From: Erythrophleum ivorense
Taxonomy: Eukaryota; Streptophyta; Magnoliopsida; Fabales; Fabaceae
Length of the DNA: 64,000 nucleotides
NCBI GenBank assembly: GCA_026724425.1
Contig: JAIUCV010000277.1
Location: 744,001 to 808,000 of the forward strand
Direction: 5' to 3'
The translations under genes were made by a program, and so were the position numbers. Under the pieces are notes generated by a model. It was not told the DNA's origin, made no database searches, and saw only the letters and a program-made list of their open reading frames with translations. Position 1 is the first letter of the stretch; each line of letters begins with the position of its first letter. This document shows positions 10,177-20,559 of this stretch, in pieces.

Positions 10177-13109
10177 ATGGCGAAAACTGTTTGGTATCTA
10201 TTGGCCACCCTTCTCTTCCTTTATACTGCTGCTGCAGGTATTGTTAACTCTCAAAGTGAGTCTCTTCTACATTTACTTTTTTAAAAAAAGAACTGTCTCT
10301 CAATGGGTTCTAGTTGTCTGTTTTGCTTCTGCTTGACAATCACTTCAAGATTCTTTCTCTTTTCTTGGATTTGTCTTTGGATGCGCTCAAATGTAGCTCC
10401 TCTCTCTAGATTGCCTATGTCGACGTTTAGAATGAAATGAGACTTTATAATGCTAGTGTTTGATGTTGAAGTCGTTCTCTGACTAGATCTCAATTAGATA
10501 GAGTTCTTGTGTCCGGTTGATCTCCCAGAGAAAGTTCTTTCTTTTAGGATGTTTTATTATTCCTGTTAAATGCTCTTTATTGGTGAAGAAATTGGACGCA
10601 GAGAAAACCATCCACATTAGTATCATGGCGGAAAGGCGGACAAAAGGAAAACAGGTAGACTTATTTGGACCCTTTCCCATTCTGGTTTTAGCTGTAACCG
10701 TATCTTCGAACCGGACATAGTTAAGATCTTTGTCATTCTTAATCAGTCAACAAATAATATCAGCTTAAAAATTCATTAGCTCTCTATTTCTTTTGCAGTT
10801 GGAAGGGGGATATTTCGGTTTTGCCCAGAATCTGCTTAGAGGCCATTCTCTTATTCGAGCATGGATTGGAGTGCATTTTATATGCCTTCGGTTCGGAACT
10901 TGTGTACATTTTAATAGTATCCAATCTAAGTATCAGTAGTTGGCCTTTGTTTTCTGTGTGTAACACTGACCATTTTTGGTTTTCAATTTAGGACCTAACA
11001 CATTTCTTTTCCTAAGTTGATTTTGATTAGATATTACTTTTGCTCTTTGTTAGGTGTTTTTAGTTCTAGTAAAGAAATAGGAGATGAAAACGTGAAGTAG
11101 ACAATGACCTGTTGGCTTTGTTTGTACTAGTATTTTTGAGTTTGTAGGATTTGATATTGTTCTTGGGGAACTAAATGAATTACCTCCATTTAAAATTCTG
11201 AGTTTGCTGTAAGTAAGATACTAAGACCCTTATACTTCTTGCACGTCCTGCCCTTCTGATTCTCCATGTTCCTTCATAAATCTATTTTTCTCTTCTACCA
11301 TGGACTATCTCCGCTTTTGGACAACAGTGCTTGCGCAAATATCATCATGATTTTATTTGTAGTGGCCATTTGAACTACACTATTCTATATGAACGAAGTA
11401 TTAGGAATTTAGGATTAGGATTTACTGTTGGTCGAGAGTTGGAGAAAGTAATTGTAGATAAAGAAATATCTTGCCTTCATAATGGCTACTGAGAATCTAT
11501 GAACTTATCACTGATGATTTGGTTGTTGGGGCCACAACTTGGCAGTTATCCAATTTGAGACGGTGGGCTGTGGTTGAGCTGTGCATTTAGTGAGTTATTC
11601 AGGCTTAGCTCGTTTTAGTTTGGCTTAACTTGATTAATTTGTAAATAAATGGGTATATCTATATTTATATATATAATTATTTTTTCCATGTAATATACAT
11701 ATGTTATACGTATTGAATGTATAATATCTACATAAACTTAAGTAAATGAAATTTACATGATATAAAATTCAAGCTCGATTAAATCCCTAAAATAGTGAAT
11801 GATGTAAATGTGCAATTGACCGATCTCATCTGTATAGGCTCACTTCACTTAATGAGCAGAGCCAGGTCACCTGTTTAGGCTTCTTTAATTTGCGAGCCAA
11901 GCTTGAGTACAAGTTCAAGCTCATTTAATAAACTAGCCAAGCCCAAATACATTCGTATTAGCTCAGCTCGGCTTGTTTATTCCCCCACAAAAATTAGATG
12001 AGAGTCTGGGATGGTAGTGGAGAAGGAAGAAAAAAATAAAACCTTAGCTGCTTCTTTAAAACTTTCTTCTTCAGTCTCTTCAAAGTAAAACCTATGTTAA
12101 TATGTTAATCTGAGTCACTTATTTTGTTAATTGAAGTCATTCAGTGATTTTCTTCCTTGGACTTGTCATAAGTAGGTGCTAAAGTTACATGTTTCATTCC
12201 TTGCTTGTTTGTGTTTGTGGTTGTATGTCAAACACATACTTGTCATATGATCTTTTAACTGTATAAGTCTATATTCTCAGTTCAAAGCTAATCAGTTAAC
12301 TCTATTAGCTGTATGGTTTATTTAAAAGAATAACTGATGGGAATTAATTTTATTATTTCCAATTATGGCCTTTTGGATGCTCGGAATTCTGATATATCAG
12401 ATTGTTGCTATTTTTAATCCTTTTTGTGTATTACTTACTTGTATTTTCCTCATTTTTGTGTTTTGTTAAATCTCCATTTATGACATAAAAACCAAACTTT
12501 GCAGTTAAAGTTACTGATAACCCAGCGGACAAGTTGGTGGCTGCAATCAATGAAAACAGAACTGCTCACAAGGTATCAAGTTTATATGATAACCCAGGGC
12601 TTGCCTGTATTGCCCTACGATACATAAAAGCATACCAAGGTGATTGTGATGCTGTGGGAGGACCTGATGCCAAGAAGCCTCCTGAATCTCAATTTGCTGA
12701 AACTTTTGCCCCAAATTGCGGTGTTAAGGCATCCACACTTGCCACTATTACTGGTCGTTTCCTGGGCTGCCAGACTAAGTATGTGCATGCACCGGAGGCA
12801 TTTTCAGAAATCATGATAAGAAACCAAAGGAGCTTAGACATACTTTACAGTAAGAATCATACTCAAGTGGGAGCTGCTGTGACGGGTACTGATGGAGGAT
12901 CTCCTTACTTCTGGTGTGTGTTGTTCAGCAGTGGCAAACCTAACAGCACCTTCGTGTTTGAGAATGGTGTGGCTAAAATAACTAAACCTGGCTGCTTCAG
13001 TGGAGCCAATGATGAGTGTAGCGGTGCTCATGATTGGTCTCAACTCGGTGGGATATGGTTATTTGCCACTACGTCTCTGGTTGCTCTGGGTTTTGCTTTG
13101 GCTTTGTGA
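10177..13109 (+). CDS. GPI-anchored extracellular protein, At3g06035-like (2 exons, 227 aa)
   Basis: Exons 10177-10255 and 12505-13109 join in phase (A then TT makes ATT, Ile) to give 227 codons and TGA 13107-13109. Residues 1-25 form a signal peptide (MAKTVWYLLATLLFLYTAAA). The mature part has cysteines and the signature KLVAAINENRTAHKVSSLYD then NPGLACIALRYIKAYQGDC, with FAETFAPNCGV and GRFLGCQTKYVHAPEAFS. Later blocks are GTDGGSPYFWCVLFSSGKPN and KPGCFSGANDECSGA. These match the uncharacterised plant GPI-anchored proteins of the At3g06035 type. Glycosylation sequons NRT, NHT and NST are visible. The C-terminal hydrophobic tail (IWLFATTSLVALGFALAL), preceded by small residues, fits a GPI-attachment signal, so the product should sit on the outer face of the plasma membrane. 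Molecular function is unknown. The 2.25-kb intron holds a repeat fragment. A TATA-like TTTTATACC lies about 110 bp before the ATG. Confidence 0.88.
11560..11985. repeat. Degenerate GCTCGGCTTG-rich repeat in intron 1
   Basis: This stretch of the first intron carries scattered variants of GAGCC/GGCTC words (for example GAGCCAAGCTTGAGTACAAG and AGCTCAGCTCGGCTTG) around an AT-rich centre. That is typical of a widespread class of plant non-autonomous elements with GC-rich ends. The termini are too eroded to define. It resembles in style the element at 56383-56807. Confidence 0.35.
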
Positions 13110-14480
13110 TTACCCTTTGACAGAAATTTGTATGATTTTCCACTTGTTTGAGGGGCCTCCTTCCTCTTCGTTGTATCCGGCAGGCCTGGCCTCAACTCCT
13201 TTTTTTTCTTCTTCCCCGCCTAAATTACATTGTTATTTGTTAAGGGTTACGTGGTCATTGCTGTTGCTTAGAGCTTTGATGCAATTTTTTCTCCTTGTAG
13301 ATTCCCTATTTGTACTCTCTGTTTGTTGCCTCTGGCTTTGTGTTTTGAATGAAGACCCAAAAAAGGGAGACACGTACAAATTGTTTTGCATTATCTCTTG
13401 ATTACGTATGAAAACGAAATTTGTATTTGCCACTTGATCCTCTTGTCTACAGATTTTCACATCACCATATTCTGTATTCTCTGATGACGTTTTGATACGA
13501 ATCGCGAATCTCCTCTATGCGTTTGATCTACGAACCCAGAATTTGGTTGAAGATGAGGGGGAAGGTTTTGCCAGGAATTTCAATTCAGATTCGAAGAATG
13601 ATTAAGAACTCGCTGAATACAAGAATTATAAAGTCAACCTCAATTGAAGTGACTTTTTCGCTTAAAATTTTAAGCTATTAAGTTTATAGATTATTTTCAT
13701 TTATATATTTCTTTCTAGTTTAATTTTATTTAATATGAAATTTCTTTCTACTTTCATTCCTTGATCTCAACAAAAACAATCGGTGATTCTGCACTCTGTA
13801 GTGAAATACTTTTACTCACATTTGATTCCCCACCCCCCCCCCCCCCCCCCCCCAAAAAAAAAGCAATAGGTGATTTTGCACTTTGTAGTGAAATTAGCAA
13901 AATGTTCTCAGCGGCTAATTTCAGGGGTGGAGCTTGTGTTGGCTGATTGCGGCTTGTTGATGTCTCACAAGTCACAAGCTCAAAAATGTGTTGCCTACAT
14001 ATATCATAATTGGGGAAGGCACAAAAGGAGACTGCAAGTATATCCATGACTTTCTGATACGTACACTTAGAAAAAAAAATAACATATTACTCCAAAACGT
14101 AGCCACCAAAACATTTTATTCAAATGTTTAATGGTTTTTTTTTCAAGTCACAGTTTTTGTTAATCTGTGACTCATAATTTTTTTTTAATTTTTTAAAAAA
14201 CAGAGAGTAGGCTTGTTCGCGTCCTTAGTGAGTCTAAAAGAGGACGCAAACATGTGTGGTCTACATCCTTTATAAATTTTTTTATTAAATTTTGTGATTT
14301 TAAATAAAAAAATATAGTAATATTCTTTTAAAATTTTTAAAATATTTGTTTTATTATATCATAGGAAAAAATTAATAAAGAATATTATAATATTATAAAC
14401 AATTAGAACATTCTAAAAATATGCTCAAAAAATAAAGTATAAATAAAAAATTTCACAATTATAAAGAATTAAATGAAAAA
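13110..14480. other. 3' UTR of the GPI-protein gene, then repeat-like intergenic DNA
   Basis: The 3' UTR probably extends to about 13400-13450 (AATGAAGACC near 13348). A C(21)A(9) homopolymer junction lies at 13833-13862, flanked by two related sentences (GGTGATTCTGCACTCTGTAG at 13781 and GGTGATTTTGCACTTTGTAG at 13869), so about 90 bp is imperfectly duplicated around it. DNA from 14100 to 14480 is AT-rich and featureless. Confidence 0.45.
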
Positions 14481-14889
14481 TTGTAAATATAAAAATAGAA
14501 AATAAACTTACCATATCAACCAATATGTCTTCTTGTTCCACGACTGTATTCTTAATCGTTGTGGATAATGCTGTGCTAACTCAGCTTCTTTTTCATTCTC
14601 ATCGTCATTGTCATCGTCATCATCAGACAATTCATTATTAAAATTATGAGTAGATTGATTATTTAAGTCCTATTGAGGGACTGAATAGGTGGTATTAGTT
14701 GGTTAAGGGTGAAAAACTTTTGTTGCTGTTAGAAAAATGATCCCCATTGTCTTGAAGATGCATCAACATACTCTAAACTAAATATAAATGGATTGGAGAA
14801 TATTGTTTGTGAAGAGCACAATGCCAACTTGCATGATTTGGGATGGTGAGATGGAAAAGTATAATTAAGAAACTGATGGTGCAAACAAA

Positions 14890-15075
14890 AAAGAACTAGC
14901 ACCCTCAAAATATGTGAACAATGCCCAAAAAATAGAAGAAGAAAGCTAACACTCCTAAAATTTGTAAAATGTCCACTTGGTGCCAAAAAAAAAAGGATTA
15001 GCGCCTTCGGAAATGTGTAAATGGTATAGAAGGTGCAAAAGAAGATAGGCTAGCATATGTAAAATATGTTTAATT
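14890..15075. repeat. Imperfect ~50-bp tandem array (about 4 units)
   Basis: Four diverged units start near 14896 (CTAGCACCCTC), 14946 (CTAACACTCC), 14998 (TTAGCGCCTTC) and 15050 (CTAGCATATG). Each is followed by a TGTAAAATG- or TGTGAACAATG-like stretch. Spacing is 50-52 bp. The array lies at the 3' side of the minus-strand plant-mobile-domain remnant and may belong to the same element. Confidence 0.45.
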
Positions 15076-15849
15076 ACCACCACAAATTGAAGCATCTACC
15101 AATGCCACTTTTATGGATATATAATCATATTTGCACTTTTTCGACTGAGCCTTTAGCTTGGATGGCCTCTGCAGATAAGGTGCAAATATGACAAGTTGAA
15201 AAATAATAATATCTCGATATTCACTAAGGGCATGTAGCATCGTCCTAATATCTACACTTGCCTTCTTGTTTAACCTTGCATAATCAAGTATCAAAGGGCC
15301 AATAATGACAAGCTTATATAAGTCCTATAATATATTAGCTTGTAAAAAAATAATTATGTGTATAAATAAAGTATAAAAATATAAAATACGTGGAAACAAA
15401 ATAAATACAAGTACAAAAAATCTTAGCATGAAACCTTCAAAACTGCTTTCGGGATGGATCCACCGTTGTGTATATTGCCAATACTATATCCTGTAATCCA
15501 AAAAGCGATCCAATGGAGACATCTTTATGTCAATTTAGGTAACAACCTACTGCTATACATTCCATACAGTAATAAACATAATATGCTCCTAACACTAATC
15601 TTTTTATATTTTTCCTCTAAGTAGAAGTATATGCAAAGACTCTATGTTAAACAAAGTCTAGGAAATATGTTATTAATGACTGAACTAGTAGAGAACACAA
15701 TCAGTATGTTCGAATTGAATGATTCAAAAGCAAATAATAGGGACATATGTGTGCCATATGTTTAGAGATACTAAGTAATAGTCAATTATTAATTGTCAGA
15801 CACTCAAAGGATTGTATAGTTACCAAATGAACTCGTTACCCTTTATCTA

Positions 15850-16680
15850 ATCTAATAAAATCCTATAGGTCTGCAAAACCTCTGTGATCAAAGAAATATA
15901 CTAAGGGACACACCTCCATTTGAAACCCAGCGATAGACTCAAAGGGTATATCTCTAGAGGAGGATTTTACTAAAAGGGTGACTGTAGAGCAAGTCACATA
16001 AAATGATCTTATATTTATAGGTATAATAGTGTCAAACAACTATCAATATTGATCTCATCATAATTTGTTGCACAGTATATTTTTCTATACAAGTGTGCTA
16101 GAACCACCGATTTCCAACTATAATGACCATCTTCATCGGAGTTGGTAAGCAACAGCAAATACATCAACATAACCTTATGCCCAATCTAATCTAACATCAA
16201 GTATCTCCCAATTAATCTCATGAGGTATGTCCATATAAATTGCTATATGGTTTCAACATCAATATTATCTAGTAGATTTGCAAATGTCTGGATAAGATTT
16301 GAGACGTTAAGCCACTGTTCGTCCATTGTCTCTAGAGATAGAATCACACCAATTAACTACTAGCACACTGTTCTTTAATTATAGTCTGTACATCTGGATA
16401 CAACTTGTCCTATATAAGGTGTCCCAAGTTAGATGGCAACATCTTGTAGAGTGATTGATGCTTCCCCCCTAATCAAGTGAAAAACATGTGTAAAGCCTCT
16501 GTGTTTCCATAAGGATCGAAACAAATACTGCATTAAAGTTGAAGTGACCAAGTCGATATACCTTATAGAAACCCGCCCTTATCAGATAGGAAACAATTGC
16601 AAGTGGGGGCTCAAAGATGTGATTTTCCTGTGCTACCTGTCGTTTATGAAAAATACAATTAGCCTGTAGCATGCAATTAT
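15850..16680 (-). pseudogene. Plant mobile domain (MAIN-like / PP7-long-form-like) pseudogene
   Basis: Minus-strand reading starts with an open stretch (16672-16469) reading IVSYLIRAGFYKVYRLGHFN then FNAVFVSILMETQ. In the next frame come THVFHLIRGEASITLQDVAI, a stop, and LGTPYIGQVV. Farther on are HKVMLMYLLLLTNSDEDGHY then SWKSVVLAHLYRKIYC. These correspond in order to the conserved blocks of the plant mobile domain (PMD) of MAIN-like proteins, also annotated as serine/threonine phosphatase 7 long-form homologues: GFY...R, THTFHLP-GE-TITLQDVA, and W-SAVLA-LYR. PMD genes are found both as host genes and inside MULE and Gypsy elements. Stops and frame changes throughout mean it is dead. Homology fades below 15850, though an aspartate-rich run near 14600 (DDDDDNDDENEKE) on the same strand may be a distal piece. 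Confidence 0.65.
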
Positions 16681-17049
16681 AATATTTATATATAATAGTT
16701 TATGATCAATCAAATAAATTAATTTTGGTTATGTTATCTTTTCTATTTTTGTCACATGATCTGTGACGCATGATGAGTCTGTAGGTATATAAGTAAGTTA
16801 TTCTTAGGATTTAAATTCACAACACTTTGACAACCAACTATTGTACTATTGATAATTCCCAACTATTCATGTTATTGTGCATATTTTTCTCAGTGAATAT
16901 GACCTTAGCCTCCACTTCTAGGGTAAATAATACATATATAGAAAGAAATGAATATAAATAGGATAAACAGTTCTAAACTCAACATTTACTTGAAAAACCA
17001 TCATTTTTATCTTTGATTTTTGAGTATTGTGATAGCTAATCATACTTGG

Positions 17050-18390
17050 TTTTTGTTAGGATTCATGTGTTGAAGAGTTTGGAGCAAATTCAGGAGAGAA
17101 AGGCTGCTAAGTGTTGAATTCATCCATCTCGCCGCCGCTAGACTTACTGCGCTGAGGCGGAAAGCTCAGAAATTCGAAGGAAGTATGCTGAGAGTATGTG
17201 CGCCGCGGCGGATCAGTTTAGGCCGTGGCGAGGCTTCAGACAGAACCAAAACTCGCTGCGGCTATATTATGTGCGCCGAGGTGAGAGGCAAGAAAATCTT
17301 CAGATAGAATCAAAACTCGCTGCGACACTCAGTCAGGCAGAGCCAAAACTCGCCGCGGCGCAAGTCGAATTAGCTGAACGCAGCGTTTTGTTTCTTAAAT
17401 TTATGAGGGTTGGGAGCTTCTTATGAAAAGAAAAGTCGAGGCAGCCGTCATTCTAGGTTGGTTTTGAGTTATTCCAGAGGTGCAAGAGCTGAGGGAAGAG
17501 CTAGAGAGTCATCTTGAAGCATAGAGAGGATGGAGATTGAAGATTGAAGCTGAATCCTTGTGTTTCTGAGTTTCCTCTTCATTTCCTTTGTTTTGTTCAT
17601 AGTTTCTGATGCATTTGATTTGTGCTTCAAGCTTGACTTTGGATTTTATGATCATGTATAGCTAAACCCTAATTAATCTAGGATTATTTGGAACTCTTGT
17701 ATGGATTAGTAGTAGTTCTTCATTCTAATTCTGCAATCAATAATTCATACTTGTTCACTCAGCTTTGTACTTCATGCTTTCTGATTGATTGGCCAACATT
17801 TAGATTGATATAATGCCTTACTTGAACTTGGGAAAGGAAAAGGGAGGTTAGATCAAAGGTTGAGTGGTATGAGTGCTTAAAATTCGTTGAGGAGAGTGGA
17901 TAGCTGAGTTATTGAGATAGGAATATACTTAATAACCTCACATGGTCCAGTAGGTACTGCACACATAGGTTGATCTTAGTTAATCTTATAAGGGATTATA
18001 AAATTGGCTAAGTACCCTATACACTATTTGGAAAAATATATATAGGAACAATCGAATCCTAGACCAACAAGTATCACTATGGAGAGCAGAAGGAAATGAA
18101 TGTTGAACTCACTACTATGAAGTACAAGAGGACCAATAATCCTAGATGTTAATATTTACCCGGAAATCCAAATCCCAACCTAAATTTTTACACAGCTTTA
18201 GAATCATAAGCAATTTCCGTTAACATCAGCATTTAAGAATTGATTTGCTTGATTTAAATTAGGGTGTGAATTTCAGTACTTGGCATTATTTTGACAACAA
18301 ATCCTCGAGGGAACGATCATTTCTTATCACTATATTGCCTTCATGATACGTATACTTGTGTGTACGCTTCTGGGAAAGCAACAACTATTA
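17050..18390 (+). mobile_element. LTR-retroelement-like fragment A (Ty3/Gypsy-type LTR or leader, non-coding)
   Basis: No coding capacity. It begins with a GC-rich patch of repeated TCGC/GCGG words (17120-17395). It then runs through TTGATTTGTGCTTCAAGCTT-like and TTCTGCAATCAATAATTC-like text to an end reading CGAGGGAACGATCATTTC then ATACGTATACTTGTGTGTAC. Fragment B has the same order of landmarks, including GAGGGAACGA and GTACACTTGCGG. In my experience GGAACGA...CGTACACTTGCGG text marks the LTR/primer-binding border of plant Tat/Ogre-type Gypsy elements. No gag/pol was seen, so this is a solo-LTR or LARD-like remnant. Confidence 0.45.
17120..17395 (+). repeat. GC-rich inverted-repeat words inside fragment A
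   Basis: Contains repeated AACTCGCTGCGGC / AACTCGCCGCGGCG sentences, each preceded by AGAACCAAA-, AGAATCAAA- or AGAGCCAAA-like text (near 17243, 17308 and 17342), plus GCGCCGCGGCGG. It is the counterpart of the TCGC-N4-GCGA cluster of fragment B, but with CG in place of TA at the centres. Confidence 0.55.
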
Positions 18391-18399
18391 TAATTCCAA

Positions 18400-19020
18400 A
18401 AGTAAAGTTAAGGTTATCATATTCAAATTCATATGTCTAGAAAGTAATTTTTATAAGGCAACTATAAATCTATTCATTAAAAAAATAGCAAATATGATAA
18501 AAGAATTTATATGTCAAAAACCTTATACAAGATAAGAAAATTTTCATGTGATAAGAAAAATTCATTAATAGAATCGAATATAAAGGCAAGATAAAATTAT
18601 GTCAATGAAGTCAAATATACAATAAAATCAAATATATCGATATCCATTCAGCTAGCAAGATGGATAGGTTGCTCAATTGTGATCAATTTAGCTGCACAAC
18701 CCACATCAATGTTGTTCCCTTAGTTCCTCAAGTCAATTCATCTCATATTGATTTTTAAAGGACTTTGGTTAACCTCTTTAGTGAATTATAGCAGGATCAA
18801 GCATTAGTTATGGATCAACTGTTTACAGCCAATATAGTTCTACCAAATAGTTAGAACTTGATCTTTTATGCATTTATTATAGTGTCTAGCTAAAAAATTT
18901 GGTCCATATATTATAGCGGGTCAATATAGACTATAGTACATATAGCAAATACATGTTGTCTGATAACTCCCTAATTTATGATATAAAAGGATTATATTTG
19001 AGATAAAAATTAGGGAGTCA
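18400..19020. other. AT-rich spacer between retroelement fragments
   Basis: No coding segment recognised. It could be interior DNA of the interrupted minus-strand MULE/PMD element, but no motif confirms that. Confidence 0.35.
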
Positions 19021-19029
19021 AATGTTTTC

Positions 19030-20360
19030 TTCTTGATTATTAGAGTTAAAACGGATTCAATCAAATAAAATAAAAAAAGTGTTTTATTGTGTTTTCTTTA
19101 GCAATTTGAGCCTCACTTTTTGATTGATTTCAATTTCAGGAAAGATAAAAGAAGAAAGAAAGAATTGAAAAAAAAGAAGGAAGCTGAGAAGTGAGAAAGT
19201 ACAAGTGGATCAAGCATTCTCGCTACAGCGAGGATGGAATTCGCTATGGCGAAAACACACTTTCGCTATAGCGAGGGAGGTACTTCGCCACAGCGAAGTC
19301 GCGAATCATACAAATTCCAGGGAGAAGCTCGCCATAGCGTAGCAGTAGCGAGAAAAGAAGAAATCTAAGAACTCTAAGAGATCTCGCTATAGCGAGAAGC
19401 ACTCCTCGCCATAGCGAGATCGGACCCTGAAACGCACAGTTTTATTTATCAAGCTATAGAAGACGGGGAGAAATAGGGTTTCGATTCATTCAGCAATTAG
19501 AGAGAGTTTTGGCCGACTAGGAGTGAATAAAACACAACCAAGGTGTTTGAGAGCTTCAATTTGATCAGGGAATTCGTCAATTCTATTGATTTCTCTCCCG
19601 ATTAGGTGTTTCTACTCCATCTCCTCTCTTAGTTGATGATATTAAACATGTTTGCTGAACTTGTCTGTGGATTTCAAGCCATGAGCAGCTAGATTTTGTT
19701 ATCCTTAGGAATTTTATGAACCTTTTATCTGTAGAGATTATTTTCCCTTGTTGATTCTGCAATTTATTGAGAATAGTATTGTTTAATCTGAATTATATTT
19801 CATCCTATTGGGTGGCCTCCTTTAGTTTGATTGTGGATTGAGTAATTAACCTTTGATGGAAGGAAATTGCTTATAGACCATTGGTTAAACAACTTAGGAT
19901 TAGATATAATCTGATTTGCACTTGAGATAGAGATATTCTCAAAGGCCTTAGGTAGTCGAAAGAAAGTCTGCACGTAATAAAGTATTAACCTCTCCTTGAG
20001 ACATCAAGCGTGAGAAGATATAAGGGTTCAATTGGATCGAAAGACAATTGCACCTACTTTAACCTTGACTATAAAATTTGATTTAAGCTATTTAATTAAA
20101 AGGGAAATAATTGACATTTGATAAAAAGGGGATTAAAATTCCTAAGGTGTTTTTGATTGCATAATTCCAATACAACTATCGTTTATTATTTGTCGTTGCA
20201 TCATTCTCATAAATCCATTTATAATTTGATTGTTTAACTAAAATGAACATGAGAACTCTAATGCCTAATCGCAATTTGTATTGATTCTCTGAGGGAACGA
20301 CCTTGATTCATCACGTACTACGATTGCGACCCGTACACTTGCGGTGTCATAATTTAGTGA
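19030..20360 (+). mobile_element. LTR-retroelement-like fragment B (related to fragment A)
   Basis: Same layout as fragment A. A cluster of short palindromes (19215-19425) is followed by the CAGCAATTAGAGAGAG, TTGATTCTGCAATTTATTGA and TGGATTGAGTAATTAACC stretches, and then by the terminal text CTGAGGGAACGACCTTGATT, TACGATTGCGACC and CGTACACTTGCGGTGTCA (near 20290-20350). There is no open frame of note. The end text is better preserved than in fragment A. Classed as an LTR/leader fragment of a Ty3/Gypsy-type element by that end text; superfamily not proven. Confidence 0.5.
19215..19425 (+). repeat. Cluster of TCGC-N4-GCGA palindromes
   Basis: In about 210 bp, six near-identical 12-mers occur at irregular spacing: TCGCTACAGCGA, TCGCTATGGCGA, TCGCTATAGCGA (twice), TCGCCACAGCGA and TCGCCATAGCGA. 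A variant TCGCCATAGCGT and a half copy GTAGCGAG are also present. TCGCTATAGCGA is a perfect 12-bp palindrome. The surrounding DNA is otherwise AT-rich. Confidence 0.8.
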
Positions 20361-20559
20361 GCATCATTGTCATAGATGTTTTTGAATTTGAAATTCACTG
20401 TAATCACAAGTGCGACAAGACAGGATAATCTTACAACACCGACCATATTACTTATTCATTGAATCATATAGCTCTTCAACCTTCAGTTTTGATGCTTGCC
20501 TATCAAATATGCATACAACTAAAGCAAATACCTTATGTATCAATAATAACAACTTTTTC

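Noticed and set aside
17196..17426. 76-codon frame in fragment A
   Set aside because: Produced by the GC-rich repeated words; no family signature and no splice context.
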